Source of the DNA: an uncultured Bacteroides sp. | Lineage (GTDB): Bacteria; Bacteroidota; Bacteroidia; Chitinophagales; Chitinophagaceae | Assembly (NCBI GenBank): GCA_902168085.1 | Contig: CABHOP010000022.1 | Span: 62,001-126,000 of the forward strand | Direction of reading: 5' to 3' | DNA length: 64,000 nt | Position numbers and translations under genes: made by a program | The notes under the pieces: model-generated | The model's database searches: none | What the model was told of the DNA's origin: nothing | What the model saw: only the letters and a program-made list of their open reading frames with translations | Shown: positions 56,003 to 64,000 of the stretch, piece after piece | Position numbering within the stretch: position 1 is the first letter of the stretch | Layout: every line of letters starts with the position of its first letter

Positions 56003-56422
56003 ATGCAACTCATCAAAGCTTTAAGTACCACATTCCTTATAGCAGTTACCACACTGTTATCATGCCGAAAGGACAATACAACAACAAAGTCGGAACATGA
56101 AAAACTTAGTGCTACAATCAATATCGCATCGCCGTATGCCAACCAGGTATTCAAATACGGCGACACCGTAAAGATAGTAGCCGATATACATGCAGAAACT
56201 AAAATGCATGGTTGCAATGCTATCATCCTAAACCAGGAAGGTGATACACTTTTTTCAGCTAATGCGCATGAACACGGTAGTTCTATCAAGCTTAAAGAAG
56301 AATGGATAAATAGTATTACTACTACGGGTATGCTTACACTAAAACTAATCTGTATTATGGACCATGACGGTAACACTTGTGAAAAGACACAAATAATTCA
56401 AACTCAAAGCGAACAGAAATAG
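56003..56422 (+). CDS. Lipoprotein rich in His/Met/Cys
   Basis: LLSCRKDN lipobox; DIHAETKMHGC, NAHEHGSS, CIMDHDGNTC. Confidence 0.55.
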   Translation: MQLIKALSTTFLIAVTTLLSCRKDNTTTKSEHEKLSATINIASPYANQVFKYGDTVKIVADIHAETKMHGCNAIILNQEGDTLFSANAHEHGSSIKLKEEWINSITTTGMLTLKLICIMDHDGNTCEKTQIIQTQSEQK

Positions 56423-56426
56423 CATA

Positions 56427-56512
56427 ATGATAAAAATCATTTTTAAAAAAGACCTTTTTATCTTCAATATGATTCTCATCATACTTTTTACATTTTTCAA
56501 TGCAGACTTTTG
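56427..56512 (+). promoter_or_regulatory. cytochrome c/nosZ promoter: boxes ATGATAAAAATCAT (56427-56440) and ATGATTCTCATCAT (56469-56482), -7 GACTTTTG (56505-56512)
   Basis: Centres 42 bp apart; proximal centre to -7 octamer 29.5 bp. Confidence 0.6.
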
Positions 56513-56595
56513 AGTGTTGAATCACCCATCGAATACAAACATTAATTATATTTGATAACAATTATATTTTCCATTAATCATAAAATACAATTTAC

Positions 56596-57072
56596 ATGAA
56601 CCGTAATCTCGTTTTAGTTATCCTTTCGCTTAGCCTTGCATTCTATAGTTGTGGGGGGAATTCTGAACCAACTTCTGTGCGTGATGAAACGCCGGACCCA
56701 GGCAAGAATGAATATGTAGACCCCAATGCCAATCCTGGTGGAATAGGAAAATTCAAGAATGTAGAACTTACGCATCCGCTTGATGATAAAATGGTAACAG
56801 CGGGCGAAAGTATTTACGATTTAAAATGCGGATCTTGTCATAAGCTGACAGATGAAAAACTTGTAGGCCCGGGATGGAAGGGTGTGACAGACAGGAGATC
56901 GCCAGAATGGATTATGAATTTCGTTACAAACGTTGACGAAATGCTGGATAAAGACGCTGAGGCCAAAGCTATGCTGGAGGTTTGTATGGTTAGAATGCCT
57001 AATCAAAACGTGAAGGACGATGAAGCAAGGCAAATACTGGAGTTTATGCGTAAAAATGATGGCAAAAATTAA
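56596..57072 (+). CDS. Lipoprotein c-type cytochrome of the nos cluster
   Basis: LAFYSCGGN lipobox; heme motif LKCGSCHKLTDEKLVGPGWKGVTDRR; distal Met RMPNQN. Confidence 0.88.
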   Translation: MNRNLVLVILSLSLAFYSCGGNSEPTSVRDETPDPGKNEYVDPNANPGGIGKFKNVELTHPLDDKMVTAGESIYDLKCGSCHKLTDEKLVGPGWKGVTDRRSPEWIMNFVTNVDEMLDKDAEAKAMLEVCMVRMPNQNVKDDEARQILEFMRKNDGKN

Positions 57073-57103
57073 TAGAACATCTTCAATCGCTCAATTGATC
57101 AAT

Positions 57104-59074
57104 ATGAAAAAGCTAATAATTATATTAAGTGCCATTGGTGCTGCCTATAGTTTGCAAGGTTGCAAAATGAAAAGCACCGGCGCAGTAGTAGAAGGCGATG
57201 CCGCTTCTAAAGTATATGTTGCCCCGGGAAAATATGATGAGTTTTACAATTTCGTTTCCGGTGGTTTCAGTGGGCAGGTTTCTGTTTACGGCCTTCCATC
57301 CGGACGCCTGTTAAAAGTAATACCAGTATTTTCTGTAAACCCTGAAAATGGCTACGGCTTTAGCGAAGAAAGCAAGCCTATGCTAACCACCACATCCGGG
57401 TTCGTACCATGGGATGATGAACACCACCTTGCTTTGTCGCAAACAAACGGGGAACAAGACGGCAGATGGCTATTTGCCAATGCGAATAACACCCCCCGTG
57501 TAGCCCGTATTGACTTAACCACATTCAAAACAGTAGAGATACTTGAAATTCCCAACAGCGGGGGCAACCACTCTTCTCCTTTTATTACTGAAAATACGGA
57601 GTATGTTATAGCCGGTACGCGCTTTGCAGTGCCACTTGGGGACAAAGACGTAGCCATCAATAGTTATAAAGAGAATTTCAAAAGCACCGCCTCTTTTATC
57701 AATGTAGATAAAACTACGGGTAAGATGAATATTGCCTTCCAGATAGCGCTGCCGGGTATGGATCTGGACCTGAGCCGTGCGGGCAAAGGGCCATCACATG
57801 GATGGTTTTTCTTTTCAACCTACAATACGGAACAGGCTAATACACTGCTGGAGGTGAATGCATCGCAAAAGGACAAAGACTTTATAGTAGCTGTGAACTG
57901 GAAGAAAGCAGAAGAATATGTAAAAGCCGGTAAGGGCACAAAAATGAAAGCGCGTCATACGCACAATACTTGGAATGATGAAACACATTCGGCATCATCT
58001 ACTATGAATGAAGAAGTACTGGTGCTTGACCCCAATGAGTTGAAAGATATGGTGTATATGATACCATGTCCTAAATCGCCACACGGATGCGATGTTGACC
58101 CCAGCGGCGAATACATCGTTGGTAGTGGTAAACTAGCAGCGCTGATACCTGTTTTTTCATTCCAGAAATTTACAAAAGCTATTGCTGATAAAAACTTCGA
58201 AGGTGATTATCACGGTATCCCTGTTGTTAAATATGAAGCTGCCCTTCATGGTGAAGTACAAAAACCCGGCCTTGGACCTTTGCATACAGAATTTGATGGC
58301 AAAGGAAATGCTTATACTTCATTCTTCCTTTCTTCAGAAATCGTAAAATGGAGCATTAAAGATGTAAAAGTACTGGACCGTGTACCTACGTATTATTCTA
58401 TTGGCCACTTATGCGTACCGGGTGGAGATACAAAAAAACCATGGGGCAAATACGTGATTGCATATAACAAAATCACTAAAGACCGCTACCTGCCTACCGG
58501 CCCTGAGCTGGCCCAGTCTGCACAGCTGTATGACATTTCAGGCGATAAGATGCAACTGATACTGGATTATCCTACAATTGGCGAACCTCACTATGCCCAG
58601 GCAATTCCGGCAAGCGTAATAAAAGACAGGACCGCGAAAATATATGACATCAACAAGAACCATCACCCATATGTAACATTAGGTGAGAAGAATGCTAAAG
58701 TAATACGTAGCGGCAATCGCGTAGATATCTACATGACAGCCATACGCTCACACCTTACACCGGATAATATTGAAGGCGTTAATGTAGGTGACGAAGTATA
58801 TTTCCATGTTACCAACCTGGAACAAGACTGGGATGTGCCACACGGATTTGCGATAAAACACGCCAACAATGCTGAACTGCTCGTAATGCCCGGTGAAACA
58901 GTGACTTTGAAATTTGTGCCCGACAGAACAGGTATATATCCTTTTTATTGTACAGACTTCTGCTCTGCCCTACACCAGGAAATGCAGGGTTACCTGAGGG
59001 TGTCTGCTAAAGGCAGCAATACGCCATTAAAATATAGCACCGGAGAAACGACTCCTGCTGTAGCAACTAAATAA
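57104..59074 (+). CDS. nosZ: Nitrous-oxide reductase, clade II (Sec/lipoprotein-type)
   Basis: MKKLIIILSAIGAAYSLQGCKMKS lipobox; CPKSPHGCDVDPSGEYIVGSGK; CuA site FYCTDFCSALHQEMQGYLRV. Confidence 0.95.
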   Translation: MKKLIIILSAIGAAYSLQGCKMKSTGAVVEGDAASKVYVAPGKYDEFYNFVSGGFSGQVSVYGLPSGRLLKVIPVFSVNPENGYGFSEESKPMLTTTSGFVPWDDEHHLALSQTNGEQDGRWLFANANNTPRVARIDLTTFKTVEILEIPNSGGNHSSPFITENTEYVIAGTRFAVPLGDKDVAINSYKENFKSTASFINVDKTTGKMNIAFQIALPGMDLDLSRAGKGPSHGWFFFSTYNTEQANTLLEVNASQKDKDFIVAVNWKKAEEYVKAGKGTKMKARHTHNTWNDETHSASSTMNEEVLVLDPNELKDMVYMIPCPKSPHGCDVDPSGEYIVGSGKLAALIPVFSFQKFTKAIADKNFEGDYHGIPVVKYEAALHGEVQKPGLGPLHTEFDGKGNAYTSFFLSSEIVKWSIKDVKVLDRVPTYYSIGHLCVPGGDTKKPWGKYVIAYNKITKDRYLPTGPELAQSAQLYDISGDKMQLILDYPTIGEPHYAQAIPASVIKDRTAKIYDINKNHHPYVTLGEKNAKVIRSGNRVDIYMTAIRSHLTPDNIEGVNVGDEVYFHVTNLEQDWDVPHGFAIKHANNAELLVMPGETVTLKFVPDRTGIYPFYCTDFCSALHQEMQGYLRVSAKGSNTPLKYSTGETTPAVATK

Positions 59075-59080
59075 TTACCC

Positions 59081-59122
59081 AAATGGCAGTACTACCCCAT
59101 CAGGGTGTGTACTGCCATTTTC
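59081..59122 (+). terminator. Hairpin AAATGGCAGTAC...GTACTGCCATTTTCATTTTTTTT after nosZ
   Basis: 12-bp perfect inverted repeat followed by T-rich tract. Confidence 0.75.
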
Positions 59123-59136
59123 ATTTTTTTTGATTT

Positions 59137-59724
59137 ATGAAAAAGTTGACGACGTTAGGAAGGACAAGCATCATTATAATTATTCTATTCGTAGGAACGC
59201 TATTTTTTTTCCCAATGTGGAGAATAGACCTGGCAGCACCGCAATATCCGGGTGGGCTGACGATGACGATATGGATAAATGATGTAAAAGGTGATGTTGA
59301 TGTGATTAACGGCTTAAATCATTACATTGGCATGCAAACCATTCACAAAGAAGACTTTAAAGAGTTTATTTACTTACCTATAGCTATGATGAGCTTTATG
59401 GGTTTAGGAGTCCTCTTAATCTTCTGGAATAGGAAAACAGGGTACTATATATGGACAGCTATCTTTGCGGTTATTGGTTTACTTTCATTCTATGATTTTT
59501 ACAAGTGGGAATATGACTATGGCCACAATCTCGACCCCAACGCGCCTATCCAGGTGCCGGGAATGGCTTACCAGCCCCCTCTTATAGGGTATAAAAAAAT
59601 GCTGAATTTTGAAGTGCTTTCACAACCGCATATTGCCGGATGGTTTTTTATTGCTACCGGCGTGATATTAGTAACGATAAGTTTTTACGAATGGAAGAAA
59701 TCCAAAATAAGTTTAGGAAAATAA
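59137..59724 (+). CDS. Nos-cluster integral membrane protein (nosB-like position)
   Basis: Four or more TM segments; sits between nosZ and nosL. Confidence 0.6.
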   Translation: MKKLTTLGRTSIIIIILFVGTLFFFPMWRIDLAAPQYPGGLTMTIWINDVKGDVDVINGLNHYIGMQTIHKEDFKEFIYLPIAMMSFMGLGVLLIFWNRKTGYYIWTAIFAVIGLLSFYDFYKWEYDYGHNLDPNAPIQVPGMAYQPPLIGYKKMLNFEVLSQPHIAGWFFIATGVILVTISFYEWKKSKISLGK

Positions 59725-60137
59725 TTAACCTGCTGTCATATTGCAGCTTGTTTTTATTCGTGTCTTGCCAATCATCTCCGGAAAAGATAGATTATGGCAA
59801 AGAAGCCTGTGTAAGTTGTAAAATGACTATTGTAGATGCCAGGTTTGCAGCTGAAATGATAACTGCAAAAGGAAGAATCTATAAGTTTGATGACATCATA
59901 TGCATGAAACAGTATGCAGCAGCCAACGCTGATGCTGCAAAGGATGCACAATTCTGGGTTGCCGGTTATATTGCTACTGATGGAGCATTTATCGATGCTA
60001 CCAACGGTATCTTTCTTAAAAGCAATGCCTTTGCCAGTCCTATGAATGGCAACTATGCAGCGTTTGATAATGAAGCATCGGCCCAGCATTTGAAAGATAG
60101 CCTGAACCTTGAATACCTTCAGTGGAGTAGTTTATGA
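59691..60137 (+). CDS. nosL: NosL copper chaperone lipoprotein
   Basis: FLFVSCQSSPEKIDYGKEACVSCKMTIVDARFAAEMITAKGRIYKFDDIICMKQY. Confidence 0.88.
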   Translation: MEEIQNKFRKIINLLSYCSLFLFVSCQSSPEKIDYGKEACVSCKMTIVDARFAAEMITAKGRIYKFDDIICMKQYAAANADAAKDAQFWVAGYIATDGAFIDATNGIFLKSNAFASPMNGNYAAFDNEASAQHLKDSLNLEYLQWSSL

Positions 60138-61375
60138 TAAGAGTGCCGGTTTTGATATTAACGATGTGTTTGCTGGCATATGTTCACGCCGCAGCACGTA
60201 CAATACAAATTTCTCCCCGCCAGGCAAAGGCTATACAGGGAGCCATCAACCATGCACATGCCGGCGACACATTGGTAATAGAGAAAGGTATTTATAATGA
60301 ATCTGACATTCTTGTAAATAAGAAGCTTACTATTATTGGCAACAACTATCCCATAATAGACGGGGGAGGGAAAAAACAATTAATAGTAGTGGTGCATGAT
60401 TCTGTCTATATATCAGGGCTTCAGTTGCAGAATACCGGGCGTTCGAGCATGACAGATATGGCAGCCATAAGGCTTCAGAATGTTTCAGGCGTAGTAGTAC
60501 ATAACAATAGGCTCTTGAACAACACTTATGGCATATACCTTCAAAATAGCCACTATTGTACTATCAGTAATAATAAGGTTAGTGCCAGCACTAAAGACGA
60601 GCTAAACAGCGGCAATGGCATCCATGCATGGAAGAGTACCCACCTCATGATACAAAACAACAATATTTCAGGCCATAGGGATGGTATTTATTTCGAGTTT
60701 GTAACAGAATCACGCATTATCAAGAATGTTTCAACAAAAAATATACGGTACGGCTTGCACTTCATGTTTTCTCACAGGGATGTATATGCAGATAACCTTT
60801 TTGTTGATAATGGCTCTGGCGTGGCCGTAATGTATTCAAAGTTTGTAGAAATGTATAATAATACGTTTCGCCACAACTGGGGCGATGCGGCCTATGCCAT
60901 ACTACTTAAAGAAATTACGGACAGCAAAATAAAGCAGAACCTGTTTATAAAAAATACGGTTGGTATTTACATGGAAGGTAGCAGCCGTATTGACGTAATG
61001 CAAAATGAGTTTAAAGAAAATGGCTGGGGAATAAGAGTACAGGCAAGCTGCGACAATAATGTTTTTGAACACAATAACTTTTTGTCCAATTCATTTGATG
61101 TGGCCACTAATGGCACTATGATGTTAAACACCTTTAATGAAAACTATTGGGATAAATACGATGGTTATGATTTAGATAAAAACAAAATCGGCGACGTACC
61201 CTACTACCCCGTGAGTATGTATGCCGTGGTGACAGAACGCATACCTAATGCTATGATACTCTACCGCAGTTTTTTGACGGATATTATGACGCAAGTGGAA
61301 AAGCTGATGCCCAGTGTGATACCCGATAACCTGCGGGATGACAGGCCTGTAATGAAAAGCTGGAAATTAAGATGA
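60134..61375 (+). CDS. nosD: NosD periplasmic parallel beta-helix protein
   Basis: Repeated NN..I..N..GIYL motifs (NNRLLNNTYGIYLQNSHYCTISNNKVS), FNENYWDKYDGYDLDKNKIGDVPYYP. Confidence 0.9.
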   Translation: MIRVPVLILTMCLLAYVHAAARTIQISPRQAKAIQGAINHAHAGDTLVIEKGIYNESDILVNKKLTIIGNNYPIIDGGGKKQLIVVVHDSVYISGLQLQNTGRSSMTDMAAIRLQNVSGVVVHNNRLLNNTYGIYLQNSHYCTISNNKVSASTKDELNSGNGIHAWKSTHLMIQNNNISGHRDGIYFEFVTESRIIKNVSTKNIRYGLHFMFSHRDVYADNLFVDNGSGVAVMYSKFVEMYNNTFRHNWGDAAYAILLKEITDSKIKQNLFIKNTVGIYMEGSSRIDVMQNEFKENGWGIRVQASCDNNVFEHNNFLSNSFDVATNGTMMLNTFNENYWDKYDGYDLDKNKIGDVPYYPVSMYAVVTERIPNAMILYRSFLTDIMTQVEKLMPSVIPDNLRDDRPVMKSWKLR

Positions 61376-62112
61376 TAAAACTAACGGAAGTAACCAAGTC
61401 ATTCGGAAAGTTCAAGGCATTAGATAATATCAGCCTCACCTTGGGAAAGGGGCAGGCTATTTCATTGCTTGGCCCTAATGGCTCAGGCAAAACAACGCTT
61501 ATTAAATCTATACTTGGACTGGTAATACCCGAAGCAGGCACTATTACTGTAAATGGACTGCAGGTAAACAACAATTGGGCATACCGCTCTCATATTGGCT
61601 ATATGCCACAAATAGGCCGCTATCCCGACAATATGACCATTGTGCAGGTACTTAATATGATAAAGGAATTAAGAAGCGATAAGCATGTGTATGATGAAGA
61701 GCTGATAGATAGTTTAGGACTGAGGAAAATTCAAGACAAAACTATGAGAAGCCTTTCCGGTGGTACCCGTCAAAAGGTAAGCGCTTGCCTGGCATTTCTT
61801 TTTTCTCCCGATGTCTTTATCCTGGATGAACCTACAGCCGGCCTGGACCCATTATCCAGCGAAATACTGCAGTCGAAAATAGCACAGGAAAGAAACAAGG
61901 GCAAATTGATTCTTATTACTTCGCACGTGCTTAGTGATCTTGAAGATATTACAAGCCATATATTATACCTGCAAGACGGGAAGATGATGTTTCATAAGAC
62001 CGTAGAAGACTTGCAAAACATCACAGGTGAGTTAAAACTAAGTAAAATAGTAGCCAGCCTTATGCAAGAGGCGGATGTGCATAAATCATTTCAGCATGAA
62101 CACGATAGTTAA
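61372..62112 (+). CDS. nosF: NosF ABC transporter ATPase
   Basis: LLGPNGSGKTTLIKSILGL, SLSGGTRQKVSACLAF, VFILDEPTAGLDPLSS. Confidence 0.92.
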   Translation: MIKLTEVTKSFGKFKALDNISLTLGKGQAISLLGPNGSGKTTLIKSILGLVIPEAGTITVNGLQVNNNWAYRSHIGYMPQIGRYPDNMTIVQVLNMIKELRSDKHVYDEELIDSLGLRKIQDKTMRSLSGGTRQKVSACLAFLFSPDVFILDEPTAGLDPLSSEILQSKIAQERNKGKLILITSHVLSDLEDITSHILYLQDGKMMFHKTVEDLQNITGELKLSKIVASLMQEADVHKSFQHEHDS

Positions 62113-62863
62113 ATACATAACGTTAGACCTAATCAAGAATAAGATTATTATCATTTACACGCTCTTATTGGGCGTAATATCCTTTAGTGTATTAAGTATA
62201 GATAGCAATTCGTCAAAAGGGTTACTGAGCTTATTAAATATCACACTGCTATTTGTACCTATCATAAGTATCCTGTTTGCAACGATATACTTTTTCAATT
62301 CATCTGAATTCATAGAATTACTTCTTTCGCAACCGGTAAAGAGAAAAACGGTATTGTTAGCTGAATATTCAGGGCTTTCAACTGCGCTTTGTGCAGCTTA
62401 TGCTGTAGGTATCGGTATACCAACAATCATATTGACCCCCTCCCCTGCGGCGTTAGTACTATTAGTCAGTGGATTGCTTCTTACCCTAAGCTTTACTGCA
62501 TTGGCTCTTTTAGTTTTTGTTTTATTTAAAGATAAAACAAAAGGTATCGGGGCTTCAATCATTATTTCCTTATTCCTAAGCTTACTGTTTGATGGGCTCC
62601 TACTTATTTTCATTTATTCTTTCGGCGAATATCCCATCGAGAAACCCATATTAGGCATCATAGCACTAAACCCCATTGATCTTGCCCGCATTTTAATGCT
62701 TTTGCAATTGGATGTTGCTGTACTGATGGGTTATTCGGGTGCGTTATTCAAAAAGTTTCTTGGAAGTATGGCAGGTAGTGCATACGCAATAATATGCATG
62801 ATGCTCTGGGTGATAGTTCCATTATTTCTTTCCGTAAAAATATTCAGGAAGAAAGACCTATAA
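62096..62863 (+). CDS. nosY: NosY ABC transporter permease
   Basis: Six TM segments, immediately downstream of and overlapping nosF. Confidence 0.88.
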   Translation: MNTIVKYITLDLIKNKIIIIYTLLLGVISFSVLSIDSNSSKGLLSLLNITLLFVPIISILFATIYFFNSSEFIELLLSQPVKRKTVLLAEYSGLSTALCAAYAVGIGIPTIILTPSPAALVLLVSGLLLTLSFTALALLVFVLFKDKTKGIGASIIISLFLSLLFDGLLLIFIYSFGEYPIEKPILGIIALNPIDLARILMLLQLDVAVLMGYSGALFKKFLGSMAGSAYAIICMMLWVIVPLFLSVKIFRKKDL

Positions 62864-63196
62864 TTATAAACCAAGTGCTGCGCGGCCTTCTGTACTTATA
62901 AACTCGTAGTTCCATTTAGGTTCCCATACCAGCCTGATATCTGCTTCATAACCCGGCAAAGCATTTTCGATAGCTATTTTGGCATAAGATATAATAAGCC
63001 CACCCATTGGGCACGACGGTGTAGAAAGTGTCATGTATAATATGATGGATGCATTACTAACTTCCAGGTTATAAACCATCCCAAGGTCTACAATATTCAC
63101 GCCCAACTCCGGATCTTTTACTTCATAAAGCGCAATTAATGCTTTGGACTTGATCTCATAAAATGGGTCTGATATTCCTATCTCAAACATTGGCAA
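62864..63196 (-). CDS. DUF59/SufT-PaaD-like metal-sulfur cluster assembly protein
   Basis: ALYEVKDPELGVNIVDLGMVYNLEV...MTLSTPSCPMGGLI. Confidence 0.88.
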   Translation of the reverse strand: MPMFEIGISDPFYEIKSKALIALYEVKDPELGVNIVDLGMVYNLEVSNASIILYMTLSTPSCPMGGLIISYAKIAIENALPGYEADIRLVWEPKWNYEFISTEGRAALGL

Positions 63197-64000
63197 ACTT
63201 TTTTCTCACTATTAATAAAACATGAATAAAGTAGATACTTGTGGCAACAGCCATTAATGCTGCGCCGGCATAGCATAAGCCTGCGTATTTCAAAACTATT
63301 CCGGCAACAAAGGGTAAAAGCCCTGCTATATACAGAAGCATCTGAACTCGCACCAGCTTTTCATTAAAGAAATCTTTGGGCATTTTGGCAGGTAGCTCGT
63401 TTTCATCTACACTTTGCATCCATACGATAAAAGGAAGTGTTTTAAACGTTTGCGCCATTATAATTGTACCCACAAAGCCACCGAAAAATGAGAACCCATA
63501 AGCTAAGCTAAAATTCGCCGGCATATCGCTCACAACAAACAATGGCAATAATAGTATACAAGGTAATACCAAGAGCGCAAATGAAAGCCTTGTTTGCTTC
63601 ATCCCATTATCTAATTGTTTACGGATAGAATGTAGGTAACTGCTATAAACATATCTTCCGTAAAAAATTATCGCCGTTATGACTATCAACACTGCCAAAA
63701 TATTAATTAATTGGGAATGAAAAAAAACCTGATTAATCATGAATAGTACCAGCCCAATATTTATGCCATAGTATATATGGAAAACTTGTTTTTCTTTAGG
63801 CTCTTCACACAACAAAAACATAGGTATCAACTTAGAACTGACCCCTATTATTAATTGTAAAAACCAACCAACCATTCCGATATTGGCATGCACTTTCAGA
63901 TATTGCAAATGATTTACAGATAAAAACGGGAAACGAAAATTGATAAGCAACATGCTTCCAATAATGGCTGTAAAAATCAGCCAGACATGTGCAGTTTTTA
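63183..64000 (-). CDS. Multi-pass membrane protein, NnrS / heme-copper oxidase subunit I-like, partial at window end
   Basis: LKVHANIGMVGWFLQLIIGVSSKLIPMF and multiple TM segments; frame stays open past 63953 to the window edge (KTAHVWLIFTAIIGSM). Confidence 0.6.
   Translation of the reverse strand, partial: KTAHVWLIFTAIIGSMLLINFRFPFLSVNHLQYLKVHANIGMVGWFLQLIIGVSSKLIPMFLLCEEPKEKQVFHIYYGINIGLVLFMINQVFFHSQLINILAVLIVITAIIFYGRYVYSSYLHSIRKQLDNGMKQTRLSFALLVLPCILLLPLFVVSDMPANFSLAYGFSFFGGFVGTIIMAQTFKTLPFIVWMQSVDENELPAKMPKDFFNEKLVRVQMLLYIAGLLPFVAGIVLKYAGLCYAGAALMAVATSIYFIHVLLIVRKKFANV

Noticed and set aside
59880-59900. TTGATGACATCAT string
   Set aside because: N3 spacer and lies inside nosL coding sequence.
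1-64000. CRISPR arrays, prophage, transposases, integrases, rRNA
   Set aside because: No regularly spaced repeats, phage structural genes, recombinases or rRNA sequence were recognised.

Overview
The window is a Bacteroidota chromosome segment (Chitinophagaceae-like by gene content, TAnnTTTG-type promoters and short TnnTTTG -7 elements). There are no tools behind these calls: all came from reading the sequence and the supplied ORF track.

Layout:
(1) 1-9 kb housekeeping: TPR protein, TonB-dependent receptor, NnrD/E, YkgJ-like, ParB-ParA, metallo-beta-lactamase-fold hydrolase.
(2) 9-16 kb variable region: a 40-aa secreted mini-ORF, a TylF-like methyltransferase, a decayed polymorphic-toxin tail with a putative immunity protein, and a frameshifted TolB/outer-membrane protein.
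(3) 16.1-25.6 kb defence island: a type I R-M operon (hsdR - 133 aa ORF - hsdM - hsdS) translationally coupled to a Septu-like (PtuA/PtuB-like) ATPase + HNH pair, facing the 3' end of tRNA-Leu(CAA).
(4) 25.8-33.4 kb mostly housekeeping.
(5) 33.5-54.4 kb stress/signalling block: two REC-CRP fusion regulators, several histidine kinases, Hsp20, PEP synthase, baeRF3-like protein, decayed Zn-ADH, YfiR/TonB/HK operon.
(6) 55-63 kb clade II nitrous-oxide reductase (nos) cluster.

Most interesting observation: promoters in the 39-57 kb block (bactofilin-like gene, hsp20, a 91-aa ORF, a PAS histidine kinase, a predicted ~85-nt sRNA, and the two nos promoters) carry FNR/CRP-type boxes (WTGAT-N4-ATCAW). 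The proximal box is centred exactly 29.5 bp upstream of a TAnnTTTG-like -7 octamer in six cases. Most also have a second, often degenerate, box 21, 22 or 42 bp further upstream. The two REC-CRP fusion regulators in the same block are natural candidate activators.

A second finding is a near-identical 40-bp phased GTTAAC operator plus promoter, 5'UTR and signal-peptide module shared by two unlinked genes (9.2 kb and 32.8 kb).

Several genes are broken by single-base frameshifts; assembly error versus real decay cannot be told apart from this sequence.
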